Origin: CAXSBR01 sp964252015
GTDB taxonomy: Bacteria; Actinomycetota; Actinomycetes; Mycobacteriales; Jatrophihabitantaceae
Direction of reading: 5' to 3'
Assembly: GCA_964252015.1 (NCBI GenBank)
Contig: CAXULW010000009.1
Span: forward strand, 1-64,000
DNA: 64,000 nt
This document shows positions 56,901 to 64,000 of this stretch, piece after piece (positions within the stretch are counted from its first letter, which is position 1; every line of letters begins with the position of its first letter). Under the pieces are notes generated by a model. It searched no databases, was not told the origin of the DNA, and saw only the letters and a program-made list of their open reading frames with translations. Made by a program: the position numbers and the translations under genes.

Positions 56901-57857
56901 TCAAAATTCGACGGGTGCACGGCTCATGAGTGAGATCAACTCGTAGCCGACGTGGGCCGCGGCAATGCCGGTGATCTCGGCGTGGTCGTAGGCGGGTGCG
57001 ACCTCGACGACGTCGGCCGACACCAGGTGCAGCCCGGCGAGCCCGCGCAGCACCCCGAGCAACTCACGCGACGTCATCCCGCCCGCCTCGGGCGTCCCGG
57101 TGCCGGGCGCATGGGCGGGGTCGAGGACGTCGATGTCGACCGATACGTAGACCGGGCGGTCGCCGAGCCGTTCCCGCATCCGCTGCACCGTGCCCGCGAC
57201 GCCCAGGGTTTCCAGCTCGACGCAGTGAATGGTGGCGAAGCCCAGATCCGCGGTGTCAGGCAGGTCGTTGGTGCTGTAGAGCGGGCCGCGGATCCCGATG
57301 TGCAGGCAATGGTCGCGATCGAGCAGACCCTCCTCGGACGCCCGCCGGAACGGGGTGCCGTGCGTGTACGGCTCCCCGAAGTAGGTGTCCCAGGTGTCGA
57401 GGTGGGCATCGAAATGCAGCACGGCCAGGGGCCCGTGCCGGGCCGCGAGCACCCGCAGCAGGGCCAGCGTGATGGTGTGGTCGCCGCCGAGCGCGAGCAG
57501 GCGGGCATCTGCGCTGATCAGCTCATCGGCTCCCGCCTCGATCTCGGCCAGCGCGTCCTGGACGTCGAACGGGTTGACGGCGAGGTCTCCGGCGTCCACG
57601 ACTTGCAGCGCGCCGAACGGCGACACGTCCAGAGCCGGGTTGTACGGACGCAACAGCCGCGAACTCGCCCGGATGTGGGCCGGGCCGAAGCGGGCGCCGG
57701 GACGGTAGCTCACCCCGCTGTCGAACGGGACGCCGACGACCGCCACGTCGAAGTTGGCGACGTCGCGACGTTGGGGCAGTCTGGCGAAGGTCGACAACCC
57801 GGCGTAGCGCGGCACCAACGACGCATCGACCGGTCCCACGTGGTCGTCAGCAGGCAT
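56901..57857 (-). CDS. Agmatinase-like ureohydrolase (arginase superfamily)
   Basis: The 318-residue protein carries the Mn/Ni-binding motifs of the superfamily: LGGDHTITL near 140, HFDAHLDTWDTY near 163, and SVDIDVLDPAHAPGTGTPEAGG near 240. The pattern GVSYRPGARFGPAHIRASS is that of agmatinase/guanidino-acid hydrolases rather than arginase. It would release urea from agmatine, guanidinobutyrate, guanidine or a similar compound. I used the ATG at 57857. It leads the operon with the NCS1 transporter and amidase. Confidence 0.88.
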   Translation of the reverse strand: MPADDHVGPVDASLVPRYAGLSTFARLPQRRDVANFDVAVVGVPFDSGVSYRPGARFGPAHIRASSRLLRPYNPALDVSPFGALQVVDAGDLAVNPFDVQDALAEIEAGADELISADARLLALGGDHTITLALLRVLAARHGPLAVLHFDAHLDTWDTYFGEPYTHGTPFRRASEEGLLDRDHCLHIGIRGPLYSTNDLPDTADLGFATIHCVELETLGVAGTVQRMRERLGDRPVYVSVDIDVLDPAHAPGTGTPEAGGMTSRELLGVLRGLAGLHLVSADVVEVAPAYDHAEITGIAAAHVGYELISLMSRAPVEF

Positions 57858-58003
57858 GGGAGCAGTCTGCCCGCTCGCCTCCAGGACCAGACAGCCCACC
57901 ACCTCGAGCCCGAACTGGTCGAATGGCCGCCGCCAGTCACGGTCGCCGGGCCGGTCGGTGTAGCGCAGCGGTGACCGCGGTTCGCGACCCGTACGCTGTA
58001 GCC

Positions 58004-59368
58004 GTGTCCGACCGGTTGATCTTTCAGCTTGGCACCAACAATTGGCAGCGGGACGGCGAGTTCGCACCGGGCTCCGGAATCCTGCACGAGTCGCACCATC
58101 ACGCGTACAACGCGTTGCCGGGCGTGCGGTGTTATTCGCTGTATCCGTCGCGGCGGCAGCGCTTCGAGGAGGAGGACGTCCACGTCTTCCCGCTCGAGCA
58201 CGACATTCCGATCTGCGAGTCGATCTCGCCGGTGAGCAGCTACCGCTGGCACTCGATGAGCGAGGCTGAAGTGGTGGCCTACCGGCTCCGGCTCACTAAC
58301 ACGGTTGACGATTGGATGACCGAGATCGAGTCGCGCACCGGTGACCAGTTCAGCCTGGCGATCGCGCACCACGCGTTCATGAACACCGTGGTGCTGCGCG
58401 ACGTCAACCAGCGCCGGGCTGAGCGCGGGCTGCCCCGGATGGTCGAGCTGTGTTTCGCGCACGGCACCGAGCTGAAGATGTTCAACAACGAGCGCCGGGG
58501 CGACGACCCGGAGGCGTTCCCGCTGCGCTTCCTGCCGTTCATGCAGCGCGAGAAGATCTTCGACTTCACCGACCCCGACCACGGCGTCGACGTCGCGGCG
58601 TCGATCTCCCTCGAGCAGGTGGACGCGCTGCTCGACGTCTTTCCCGAGTTTCCCCGCGAGCGCGTCGTGCTCTCTCCCAACGGCTACAACCAGGACGTTT
58701 TCCAACCGTTGCCCGACGGCACCGACCGGGCAGCGGTCCTGGCCGGATTCTTCACCCAGCCCCTCGAGGGCGATGACCTCGGGCCCGTACCGATCGCGCC
58801 GCCGGAAGGGTTCGACGCCGTCGTCGTCTTCTGCGGCAAGTTCGCCAACTGGAAGCGCTTGGACGCGCTGCTGCGCGCGGCCGCGGTCTACGAGCAGGAC
58901 GAGCGCCGCATCCTCACCCTCGTCATCGGTTCCGGGCCACCCCAGGCTCAGCGCGACATGTACGAGCTGACCCGGGAACTCGGGTTGCGCCGAACCTACT
59001 TCCTCGGCCCGCGCGGTCAGGCCGAACTCGCCACCCTGTTCGCCTGCGCCGACGTCGGCTGCTTTCCCTCCTTCCGCGAACCGTTCGGACTCGTCTTCGT
59101 CGAGTGCATGGCGTGCGGCACCCCGGTCATCGGCGCGGACTCCGGCGGCCCCCGCGACTTCGTCACCTCCGAGGTCGGCACCCTAGTCCCGGAGACCGAC
59201 GATCGGACGGCGCTGGCGGCGTCGCTGGTGGAAGCGATCCAGGAAGCCCTCGCCGCCGACTGGAAAGCCGTCCGCGGGCCAGGGGCAGCGCAGTACGCCC
59301 GCAACCGGTTCAGCGTGACCGGCCAGGTGGCCCACCTACTGGCCGAGGTCGACCGCCTGACCGGCTGA
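58004..59368 (+). CDS. GT4-family glycosyltransferase
   Basis: The 454-residue protein has a GT-B C-terminal half: VVVFCGKFANWKRLDALLRAA (about 275-300), FLGPRGQAELATLFACADVGCFPSFREPFGLVFVECMACGTPVIGADSGGPRDFV (about 335-390) with the E-x7-E donor motif, and a C-terminal AAQYARNRFSV. The N-terminal half resembles group 1 transferases with an early HESHHHAYNALPG. Acceptor and sugar are unknown. The start is a GTG at 58004. The last 10 bp of the coding sequence belong to a 72-bp tandem repeat. Confidence 0.9.
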   Translation: MSDRLIFQLGTNNWQRDGEFAPGSGILHESHHHAYNALPGVRCYSLYPSRRQRFEEEDVHVFPLEHDIPICESISPVSSYRWHSMSEAEVVAYRLRLTNTVDDWMTEIESRTGDQFSLAIAHHAFMNTVVLRDVNQRRAERGLPRMVELCFAHGTELKMFNNERRGDDPEAFPLRFLPFMQREKIFDFTDPDHGVDVAASISLEQVDALLDVFPEFPRERVVLSPNGYNQDVFQPLPDGTDRAAVLAGFFTQPLEGDDLGPVPIAPPEGFDAVVVFCGKFANWKRLDALLRAAAVYEQDERRILTLVIGSGPPQAQRDMYELTRELGLRRTYFLGPRGQAELATLFACADVGCFPSFREPFGLVFVECMACGTPVIGADSGGPRDFVTSEVGTLVPETDDRTALAASLVEAIQEALAADWKAVRGPGAAQYARNRFSVTGQVAHLLAEVDRLTG

Positions 59369-59518
59369 GCCCGCCGAACCACAGCGTTTTCGGCGCTATG
59401 GCGCTCAAAACGCTATACATCTCCGCGCTGGACCGGCTGAGCCCGCCGAACCACAGCGTTTTGAGCGCTATAGCGCTCAAAACGCTATACATCTCCGCGC
59501 TGGACCGGCTGAGCCCGC
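59359..59518 (+). repeat. 72-bp tandem repeat carrying duplicated terminator hairpins
   Basis: Units begin at 59359, 59431 and 59503 (the third only about 16 bp long), each starting GACCGGCTGAGCCCGC. Each full unit holds a hairpin. That at 59455-59486 is a perfect 32-bp palindrome with core GAGCGCTATAGCGCTC; that at 59383-59414 is imperfect. The repeat includes the stop codon of the glycosyltransferase gene. Confidence 0.9.
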
Positions 59519-59602
59519 AGGATCCACCGCTGCGGCCGGACAACGAGAGCGGGGACGACGCCTGCGCGTCGTCCCCGCCCTGAGGTGGTCCCGCTCGGTT
59601 GA

Positions 59603-60709
59603 TCAGCAGCTGCTGGCTCCGAAGCACCGGACGGTGTTGCTCAGGGTGTCCTGGTACGGGGAGTACATGGCGTTGGGCTGGCTGTAGAACTTGTAGTCGT
59701 TGTGACCGTTGATGTAGCCGGCGTTGGTCGGAGTCCAGCCGATGTCCCACGCCCCGCCACTGGAGCCTCCGGTCATCGGGTTGCCGATGCCGATCAGCGG
59801 TTGGCCGACGCCGCCCGACCAGGTGACCTGGGCCGCCGTGTTGGCCGAGGCCTGGATCATGATCGTGCCGTTGTACGGGCTGCCGGCCGGGTAGCCGAAG
59901 GCGTGGAACTGCTGGGTCGCCGACTGGTTCCAGGCGAAACCGTCCCAGCCGACCGCGTTGCCCAGGGTGCGTCCCGTGGTGGACGAGGTGCCGACCTCCA
60001 TCGCGCCTTCGTCGACGCTGATGTCACCGTGGTTCAGGAAGTTGGTGGCCACCGAGTAGCGGGTCGCGACGAAGATGCCGAACGGGGCGTAGTTCGCCGT
60101 GGTGCCGTTGTAGCCGGGGATGAACTCGGCGAAGCTGTCGAACACGCCCGGCGAGGCCAGGCTGGTGTTGGAGACGCAGTGACCCGCGGTCCACACCTCG
60201 TTCTGCAGGGCGGCGCCGTGGTAGGAACCCACCGAGGTGCCCGAGCAGACGTAGTTTGCGCCGTTGTTGGTGAAGAAGATCTTGCCGTTGAGGTCCACCG
60301 GGAAGGTCGTGTACTTGGCGAATGCGACCCGCGAGCTGGTGTACGGGAACGGATAGGCGGCCGGGCTCGCGACCGGGCGCTGCGCCACGCTCGCGGGCGA
60401 CCCGGAGCCGGCGACTCGGCCCGGCTTGCCGACCGGGCGCACGTTCGCGGCCTGCGCCTGGTTGAGCGTCTTCGGCGAGGACAAGGTGACGACGTCGGCG
60501 TTCACCGCCGAAGCCCGCCGCGCCGGCGTCCAGTACGCGAGGGTGGCCGCCTGCGCGGCGGCGCTCACGGACGTGGTGGTGACGCCGACCGAGGCCTTGG
60601 CCGTATTGCCGGTCGCGGGCGCCGCGCCGGCCGGAACGAGCCCGCTGGCCGCGAGGCCCGCCGCTACGGTGCCGGCCAGCAAGTACGTGCTGACTTTCCT
60701 GATGGTCAT
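59603..60709 (-). CDS. Secreted trypsin-like serine protease
   Basis: The 368-residue protein has a signal peptide (about 1-29, ending PAGAA), a pro-region of about 90 residues, and a chymotrypsin-fold domain. The catalytic His is in EVWTAGHCVS (about 175), and the nucleophile Ser is in NPMTGGSSGGAWDIGW (about 318). The Asp is probably in the NHGDISVDEGAM segment. It resembles V8/glutamyl-endopeptidase-like extracellular proteases. Two cysteine pairs (YVC/HC; RCFGASSC) could form disulfides. Substrate unknown. Confidence 0.88.
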   Translation of the reverse strand: MTIRKVSTYLLAGTVAAGLAASGLVPAGAAPATGNTAKASVGVTTTSVSAAAQAATLAYWTPARRASAVNADVVTLSSPKTLNQAQAANVRPVGKPGRVAGSGSPASVAQRPVASPAAYPFPYTSSRVAFAKYTTFPVDLNGKIFFTNNGANYVCSGTSVGSYHGAALQNEVWTAGHCVSNTSLASPGVFDSFAEFIPGYNGTTANYAPFGIFVATRYSVATNFLNHGDISVDEGAMEVGTSSTTGRTLGNAVGWDGFAWNQSATQQFHAFGYPAGSPYNGTIMIQASANTAAQVTWSGGVGQPLIGIGNPMTGGSSGGAWDIGWTPTNAGYINGHNDYKFYSQPNAMYSPYQDTLSNTVRCFGASSC

Positions 60710-60901
60710 GTCTTCCCCTTTGCTTGGAAGGACGATGTGTCCCGGAAGGGGAGAGGCCGGCTACCGCGTGCTGATACGACGGGCGGCAAGATTTGCTGCG
60801 CGCCCTCGTTCGCGACTCGTGGCCTCGGAGAGTTACCGGGCCGTTACGCGTGTCGGATGTAGTCCTCGCAGGGACCACCAGGATCCCGATGAGGAGGAAC
60901 C

Positions 60902-61540
60902 ATGCTAGCCAGGATCACGCTTGCGTGCGGCGCGGTCACCGCCCTGATGCTGGCCGCAGCCGGATGTTCTAGCGGCTCCGGCTCCACACACTCCACGACC
61001 GCACAGACGTCGGCTTCGGCGGCCGGCTCGTCGAGCACGGCGCTGACCGCCACGTCCGCGTCGTCCGCGTCGTCCGCGTCGTCTGCTTCGGCAGCGGCGA
61101 CCAGCACGGCTGCGACAACGACCCCCGCCGCGGCGCCTGACCCCGCCGCCGCGAATGTCGACGTCTGCTCGCTGATGACCGCCGCCCAGGCGTCCGCGCT
61201 GAACAAAGTGACCTACAGCTCGTCGAAAGCCGCCAGCCCGGCCAGCTACTACAAGATCTGCACGTACAAGAGAACGGCAAGCGCAGACCCCGTGGACATA
61301 CAGTCCCTCAACGTCTCCGTGATCTCGCTGCCAGGTTGCTGGTCGCAACTCCAAACAGCTGATGGACCCGGCACGCCGGTTGCCGGGGTCGGCGAAGCTG
61401 CGTTCGGAACCAGGATCGGGATCGACATCCGCGCCGGCAGCCGGTGCGTCGAGATCAGCGGCCTCACCCACGCCGAACTCAACGGCAACTACCGTCCGGA
61501 CGTGGCGATGGCCAAGATCATCCTGGCCAAACTCACCTGA
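60902..61540 (+). CDS. DUF3558-like lipoprotein
   Basis: The 212-residue protein has a lipoprotein signal with lipobox LAAAGC at about 17-22, a long Ser/Ala/Thr linker (to about 78) and a domain opening DVCSLMTAAQASALNKV. Its further cysteines are in YKICTYKR, LPGCWSQ and SRCVEISG. This is the layout of the actinobacterial DUF3558 surface lipoproteins of unknown function. GAGGAGG precedes the ATG. It is divergent from the protease gene with a 192-bp gap in which I see no clear motif. Confidence 0.78.
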   Translation: MLARITLACGAVTALMLAAAGCSSGSGSTHSTTAQTSASAAGSSSTALTATSASSASSASSASAAATSTAATTTPAAAPDPAAANVDVCSLMTAAQASALNKVTYSSSKAASPASYYKICTYKRTASADPVDIQSLNVSVISLPGCWSQLQTADGPGTPVAGVGEAAFGTRIGIDIRAGSRCVEISGLTHAELNGNYRPDVAMAKIILAKLT

Positions 61541-61574
61541 ACCCGACTTACGTTCAACTGCGTAGTTGGGTCAG

Positions 61575-62104
61575 TGAGTCGCGTGATCGTTGACGGTCGG
61601 CGACATGTCGAAGCCGCGGTTCATCGTGTTGTCCGTCGTCGAGCAGGGCCTGACGCCCACCGAGGCCGCCACCAACCCGCGTCGCACCGCAGTGGAGCTG
61701 TCCGAGCGCATCGTCGGGCTACGCCGCACCCTGACCACCCAAGGCCTCGACCGCCGGACCGGTGACCATCGCCTGGCATCTGAAACAAGCCGGTCTACCC
61801 GTCCCGTCGACCTCCACGATCCGACGGGTCCTGCACGCTGCCGGCCTGGTCACTCCCGAGCCGAGGAAGCGGCCCCGCAGCTCCTACCACCGCTTCGAAG
61901 CAGCCCAACCCAACGAGTGTTGGCCATCGGACTCCACCCACCGGCGACTGTCTGACGGCAGCGATGTTGAGGTCCTCAACTCACCAGCCACACCATCGAC
62001 CCCGACCGCAACCACTGGCGCAACAACCAGAAAACCCCGGCCGATGGCCAGGGCCCTCCTCGTCATGAATCACGCGACTCATCCGTCAACCATCACGCGA
62101 CTCA
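61575..62104 (+). mobile_element. Miniature, decayed IS481-type insertion element
   Basis: Imperfect terminal inverted repeats bound a 530-bp element. The left end (61575-61596) begins TGAGTCGCGTGATCGTTGAC, and the right end (62083-62104) is its reverse complement with one mismatch. A partial second copy of the right end lies at about 62067-62082. The inside is a shortened IS481-family transposase remnant. No clear target-site duplication is visible. It ends 8 bp from the tRNA-Ser gene. Confidence 0.72.
61605..62064 (+). pseudogene. IS481-family transposase remnant
   Basis: The frame starting MSKPRFIVLSVVEQGLTPTEAAT begins like an IS481 transposase, but most of the helix-turn-helix is deleted, since it jumps straight to NPRRTAVELSERIVGLRR. 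A single inserted C near 61750 shifts frame before the PVTIAWHLKQAGL segment. Translation in the second frame then gives TIRRVLHAAGLVTPEP and FEAAQPNECWPSD. The catalytic core beyond that is missing. It cannot make an active enzyme. Confidence 0.8.
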
Positions 62105-62112
62105 TTACCGGG

Positions 62113-62199
62113 CGGAGGGCAAGGGATTCGAACCCTTGATGGGTATCACCCCATAGCGGTTTTCAAGACCGCCGCCATCGGCCTCTAGGCGAGCCCTCC
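62113..62199 (-). tRNA. tRNA-Ser (anticodon UGA)
   Basis: On the minus strand, GGAGGGC pairs with GCCCTCC to close an 87-nt cloverleaf. The stem GCGGT/ACCGC holds the loop CTTGAAA, giving anticodon TGA. A long variable arm and GGTTCGAATCC T-arm mark a serine tRNA. CCA is not encoded. Confidence 0.96.
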
Positions 62200-62412
62200 T
62201 GCGTCGAACGCGTGGGTCAGCTTACGTCGCGGGCCAGGCCAGATCCGCTCGCAAAACCGTTTCCACATCCGGGACGGGTCCTTCCATGACGGCAACGCCT
62301 TTGGTGGATACTTCGGTGGCCTCGGGTCGGAAAACAGTTTCGGCCAGGCGGCGCGCCGGACCGGGCAGGCTCGGGCGTCGTCCAGGCCGGTGTCGAGCTA
62401 GGAGCGCGTGCC

Positions 62413-63192
62413 ATGCTTGGTCTTCCGGACGGGATCACCGCCTGTCTGTTCGATCTCGACGGGGTTCTCACCCAGACGGCCAAGGTCCACTGCGCGGCCT
62501 GGAAGCAGATGTTCGACGAGTTCCTTCAGGCCCGCGACGGCGACGGGTACACCCCGTTCGACCCGCGCCACGACTACGACACCTACGTCGACGGCAAACC
62601 TCGCCAGGACGGGGTGCGCGACTTCCTGGCCAGCCGTGACATCCACCTGCCCGACGGCGATCCGGACGACCCGCCCGACACCGAGTCCGTTTACGGCCTG
62701 GGCAATCGCAAGAACGTCATCCTGCTCAAGAAGATCGACGAGGACGGGGTCGAGGTCTACGACGGCTCGGTCCGTTACCTCGAGGCGGCCGTCGCGGCGG
62801 GACTGCGACGGATCGTGGTGTCCTCGAGCGCCAACACCGCGCAAGTGCTGCGGGTGACGGGCCTGGACAAGTACGTCGAGGGACGCATCGACGGGGTCAC
62901 CCTGCGCGAGCAACACATTGCCGGCAAACCCGCGCCCGATTCCTACATCGCCGGTGCCCACCTCGCCGGCGTGCCCGTGTCCGCGGCCGCTGTGTTCGAA
63001 GACGCGCTGGCCGGCGTGGCGTCGGGACGGGCCGGGAACTTCGGCTACGTGATCGGCGTGAACCGGACCGGTCAGGCCGAGGCCCTCAAACGCAGCGGCG
63101 CCGACGTCGTCGTCGACGACCTGTCGGACCTGCTGGACGACCCCGTTACCGACCAGACCGACAAGACCGACACAAGCGGAGCAGCCTCGTGA
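62413..63192 (+). CDS. Beta-phosphoglucomutase-type HAD hydrolase
   Basis: The 259-residue protein carries the HAD motifs: the nucleophile in CLFDLDGVLTQTA (DxD), the Ser/Thr in IVVSSSANT, the Lys in AGKPAPDSY and the metal-binding acid pair in AAVFEDALAGV. A helical cap with HDYDTYVDGKPRQDGVRDFL and GNRKNVILLKKI is typical of actinobacterial beta-phosphoglucomutases. It interconverts beta-glucose-1-phosphate and glucose-6-phosphate. AGGAG precedes the ATG. The stop overlaps the GH65 start (GTGA), so product and substrate are linked: the phosphorylase makes beta-glucose-1-phosphate. Confidence 0.92.
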   Translation: MLGLPDGITACLFDLDGVLTQTAKVHCAAWKQMFDEFLQARDGDGYTPFDPRHDYDTYVDGKPRQDGVRDFLASRDIHLPDGDPDDPPDTESVYGLGNRKNVILLKKIDEDGVEVYDGSVRYLEAAVAAGLRRIVVSSSANTAQVLRVTGLDKYVEGRIDGVTLREQHIAGKPAPDSYIAGAHLAGVPVSAAAVFEDALAGVASGRAGNFGYVIGVNRTGQAEALKRSGADVVVDDLSDLLDDPVTDQTDKTDTSGAAS

Positions 63193-64000
63193 TCAGCCAG
63201 TCGCGGTACCCGGTCGAGCCCTGGCACGTGCGCGAACTCGGGCTCGACATGTCGATGCTGGCCCAGTCCGAATCGGTGTTCGCGCTGGCCAACGGTCACG
63301 TCGGCGTGCGCGGCAACCTCGACGAGGGCGACCCGAACGCGCTGCCCGGTACCTACCTCAACTCCTTCTTCGAGCAGCGCCCGTTGCCGTATGCCGAGGC
63401 CGGCTACGGCTATCCCGAGTCGGGGCAGACCATCGTCAACGTCACCAACGGCAAGCTGATCCGGCTGCTGGTGGACGACGAGCCGTTCGATCTGCGCTAC
63501 GGCGAGATCCGCCACCACGAGCGCGTGCTCGACCTGCGCGCCGGCCTGGTGCGCCGCACCATCGAATGGGCTTCACCGTCGGGGCGGGTGATCCGGGTGA
63601 AGTCCACCCGGCTGGTGTCGTTCACCCAACGGGCCATCCTCGCGGTGGACTTCGACATCGAAGCGGTGGACGCCGCGACCCGGGTCGTCCTGCAGTCCGA
63701 GCTGGTCGCCAACGAGGAGGTCCCCGCCCCGTCCAACGACCCCCGGGTGGCAGCCGCGCTGGAGCAGCCCCTGGTGTCGGAGGAGTTCACCGCCAGCCAC
63801 ACCCGCGCGGTGTTGATCCACAAGACCCGAGCCAGCCACTTGCGGATGGCGGTCGGCATGGACCACGTGATGCACGGCTCCACCGACGCCTCGTTCCACA
63901 CCCACGCCCAACCGGACTGGGCCCGCACCACGGTGGGCACCCAGCTCAAACCCGGCGAACACCTGGGCATCACCAAGTTCGTCGCCTACGGGTGGTCGAG
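63189..64000 (+). CDS. Glycoside hydrolase family 65 phosphorylase (N-terminal part, cut by window edge)
   Basis: The frame is open from the GTG at 63189 to the window end (270 codons). It shows the GH65 N-terminal beta-sandwich: LAQSESVFALANGHVGVRGNLDEGDPNALPGTYLNSFFE, TIVNVTNGKLIRLLVDDEPFDL and SPSGRVIRVKSTRLVSFTQRAI. GH65 members split maltose, trehalose or kojibiose with phosphate. Coupling to a beta-phosphoglucomutase fits that chemistry. The catalytic domain lies outside the window, so the exact sugar cannot be named. Confidence 0.93.
   Translation, partial: MISQSRYPVEPWHVRELGLDMSMLAQSESVFALANGHVGVRGNLDEGDPNALPGTYLNSFFEQRPLPYAEAGYGYPESGQTIVNVTNGKLIRLLVDDEPFDLRYGEIRHHERVLDLRAGLVRRTIEWASPSGRVIRVKSTRLVSFTQRAILAVDFDIEAVDAATRVVLQSELVANEEVPAPSNDPRVAAALEQPLVSEEFTASHTRAVLIHKTRASHLRMAVGMDHVMHGSTDASFHTHAQPDWARTTVGTQLKPGEHLGITKFVAYGWS

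Overview
The window is 64 kb of high-GC DNA with the signature genes of a mycelial or otherwise developmentally complex actinobacterium (Actinomycetota). It has a WhiB-family iron-sulfur regulator, a BldC-like regulator, a WhiG/FliA-family sigma factor, an ECF sigma factor of the SigE subgroup and a DtxR/IdeR-type iron box. A complete type IV pilus locus without an outer-membrane secretin (PilQ) fits a single-membrane cell wall. GTG and TTG starts and ATGA/GTGA overlaps are common. I cannot name the genus from sequence alone.

Layout. 1-2.0 kb: tRNA-Ser(GCU) and an MprF-like lysyl-phosphatidylglycerol synthase. 2.1-4.6 kb: a TetR repressor divergent from a DHA2 drug exporter, with two matching operator palindromes between them. 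4.6-9.8 kb: serine dehydratase, Ohr peroxidase, a siderophore-interacting flavoprotein, and an ECF sigma / membrane protein / DUF4349 lipoprotein group. 10-13.9 kb: xylulokinase, phosphoglucomutase and a GOLPH3-like protein. 14-19 kb: a membrane GGDEF-EAL protein, a small membrane protein and the WhiG/FliA-type sigma factor.

19.4-37.1 kb is the centrepiece: one minus-strand run pilB-pilT-pilC-pilA1-pilA2-pilD-pilM-pilN-pilO followed by three minor pilins. One is a 2,234-residue pilin carrying Ig-like, fibronectin III and LamG-like domains. One is a PilW-like pilin. One is a PilX-like pilin carrying what reads as two ricin-type beta-trefoils. Together they look like a pilus with a built-in adhesive, sugar-binding tip. 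Three GGDEF-EAL proteins flank it (14-16.6, 38.5-40.7 and 42.4-44.9 kb), so cyclic-di-GMP control is plausible.

37.4-46.3 kb: a CxxC membrane protein, a SpeD-like pyruvoyl decarboxylase relative with an altered active site, a LuxI/GNAT-like acyltransferase, WhiB, BldC and an MFS exporter. 46.4-50 kb: an iron-regulated DUF2470 protein and a polar amino-acid ABC transporter. 50-59.4 kb: a SolA-like oxidase, alpha-methylacyl-CoA racemase, glucose-6-phosphate dehydrogenase, an agmatinase-like/NCS1/amidase operon and a GT4 glycosyltransferase. 59.6-64 kb: a secreted protease, a lipoprotein, a decayed miniature IS481-type element beside tRNA-Ser(UGA), and a beta-phosphoglucomutase / GH65 phosphorylase pair cut by the window edge.

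Three copies of a hairpin element (29.9, 48.9 and 56.7 kb) lie directly before start codons inside operons, bounded by ATGA-like ends. They behave like the MIRU elements of mycobacteria.
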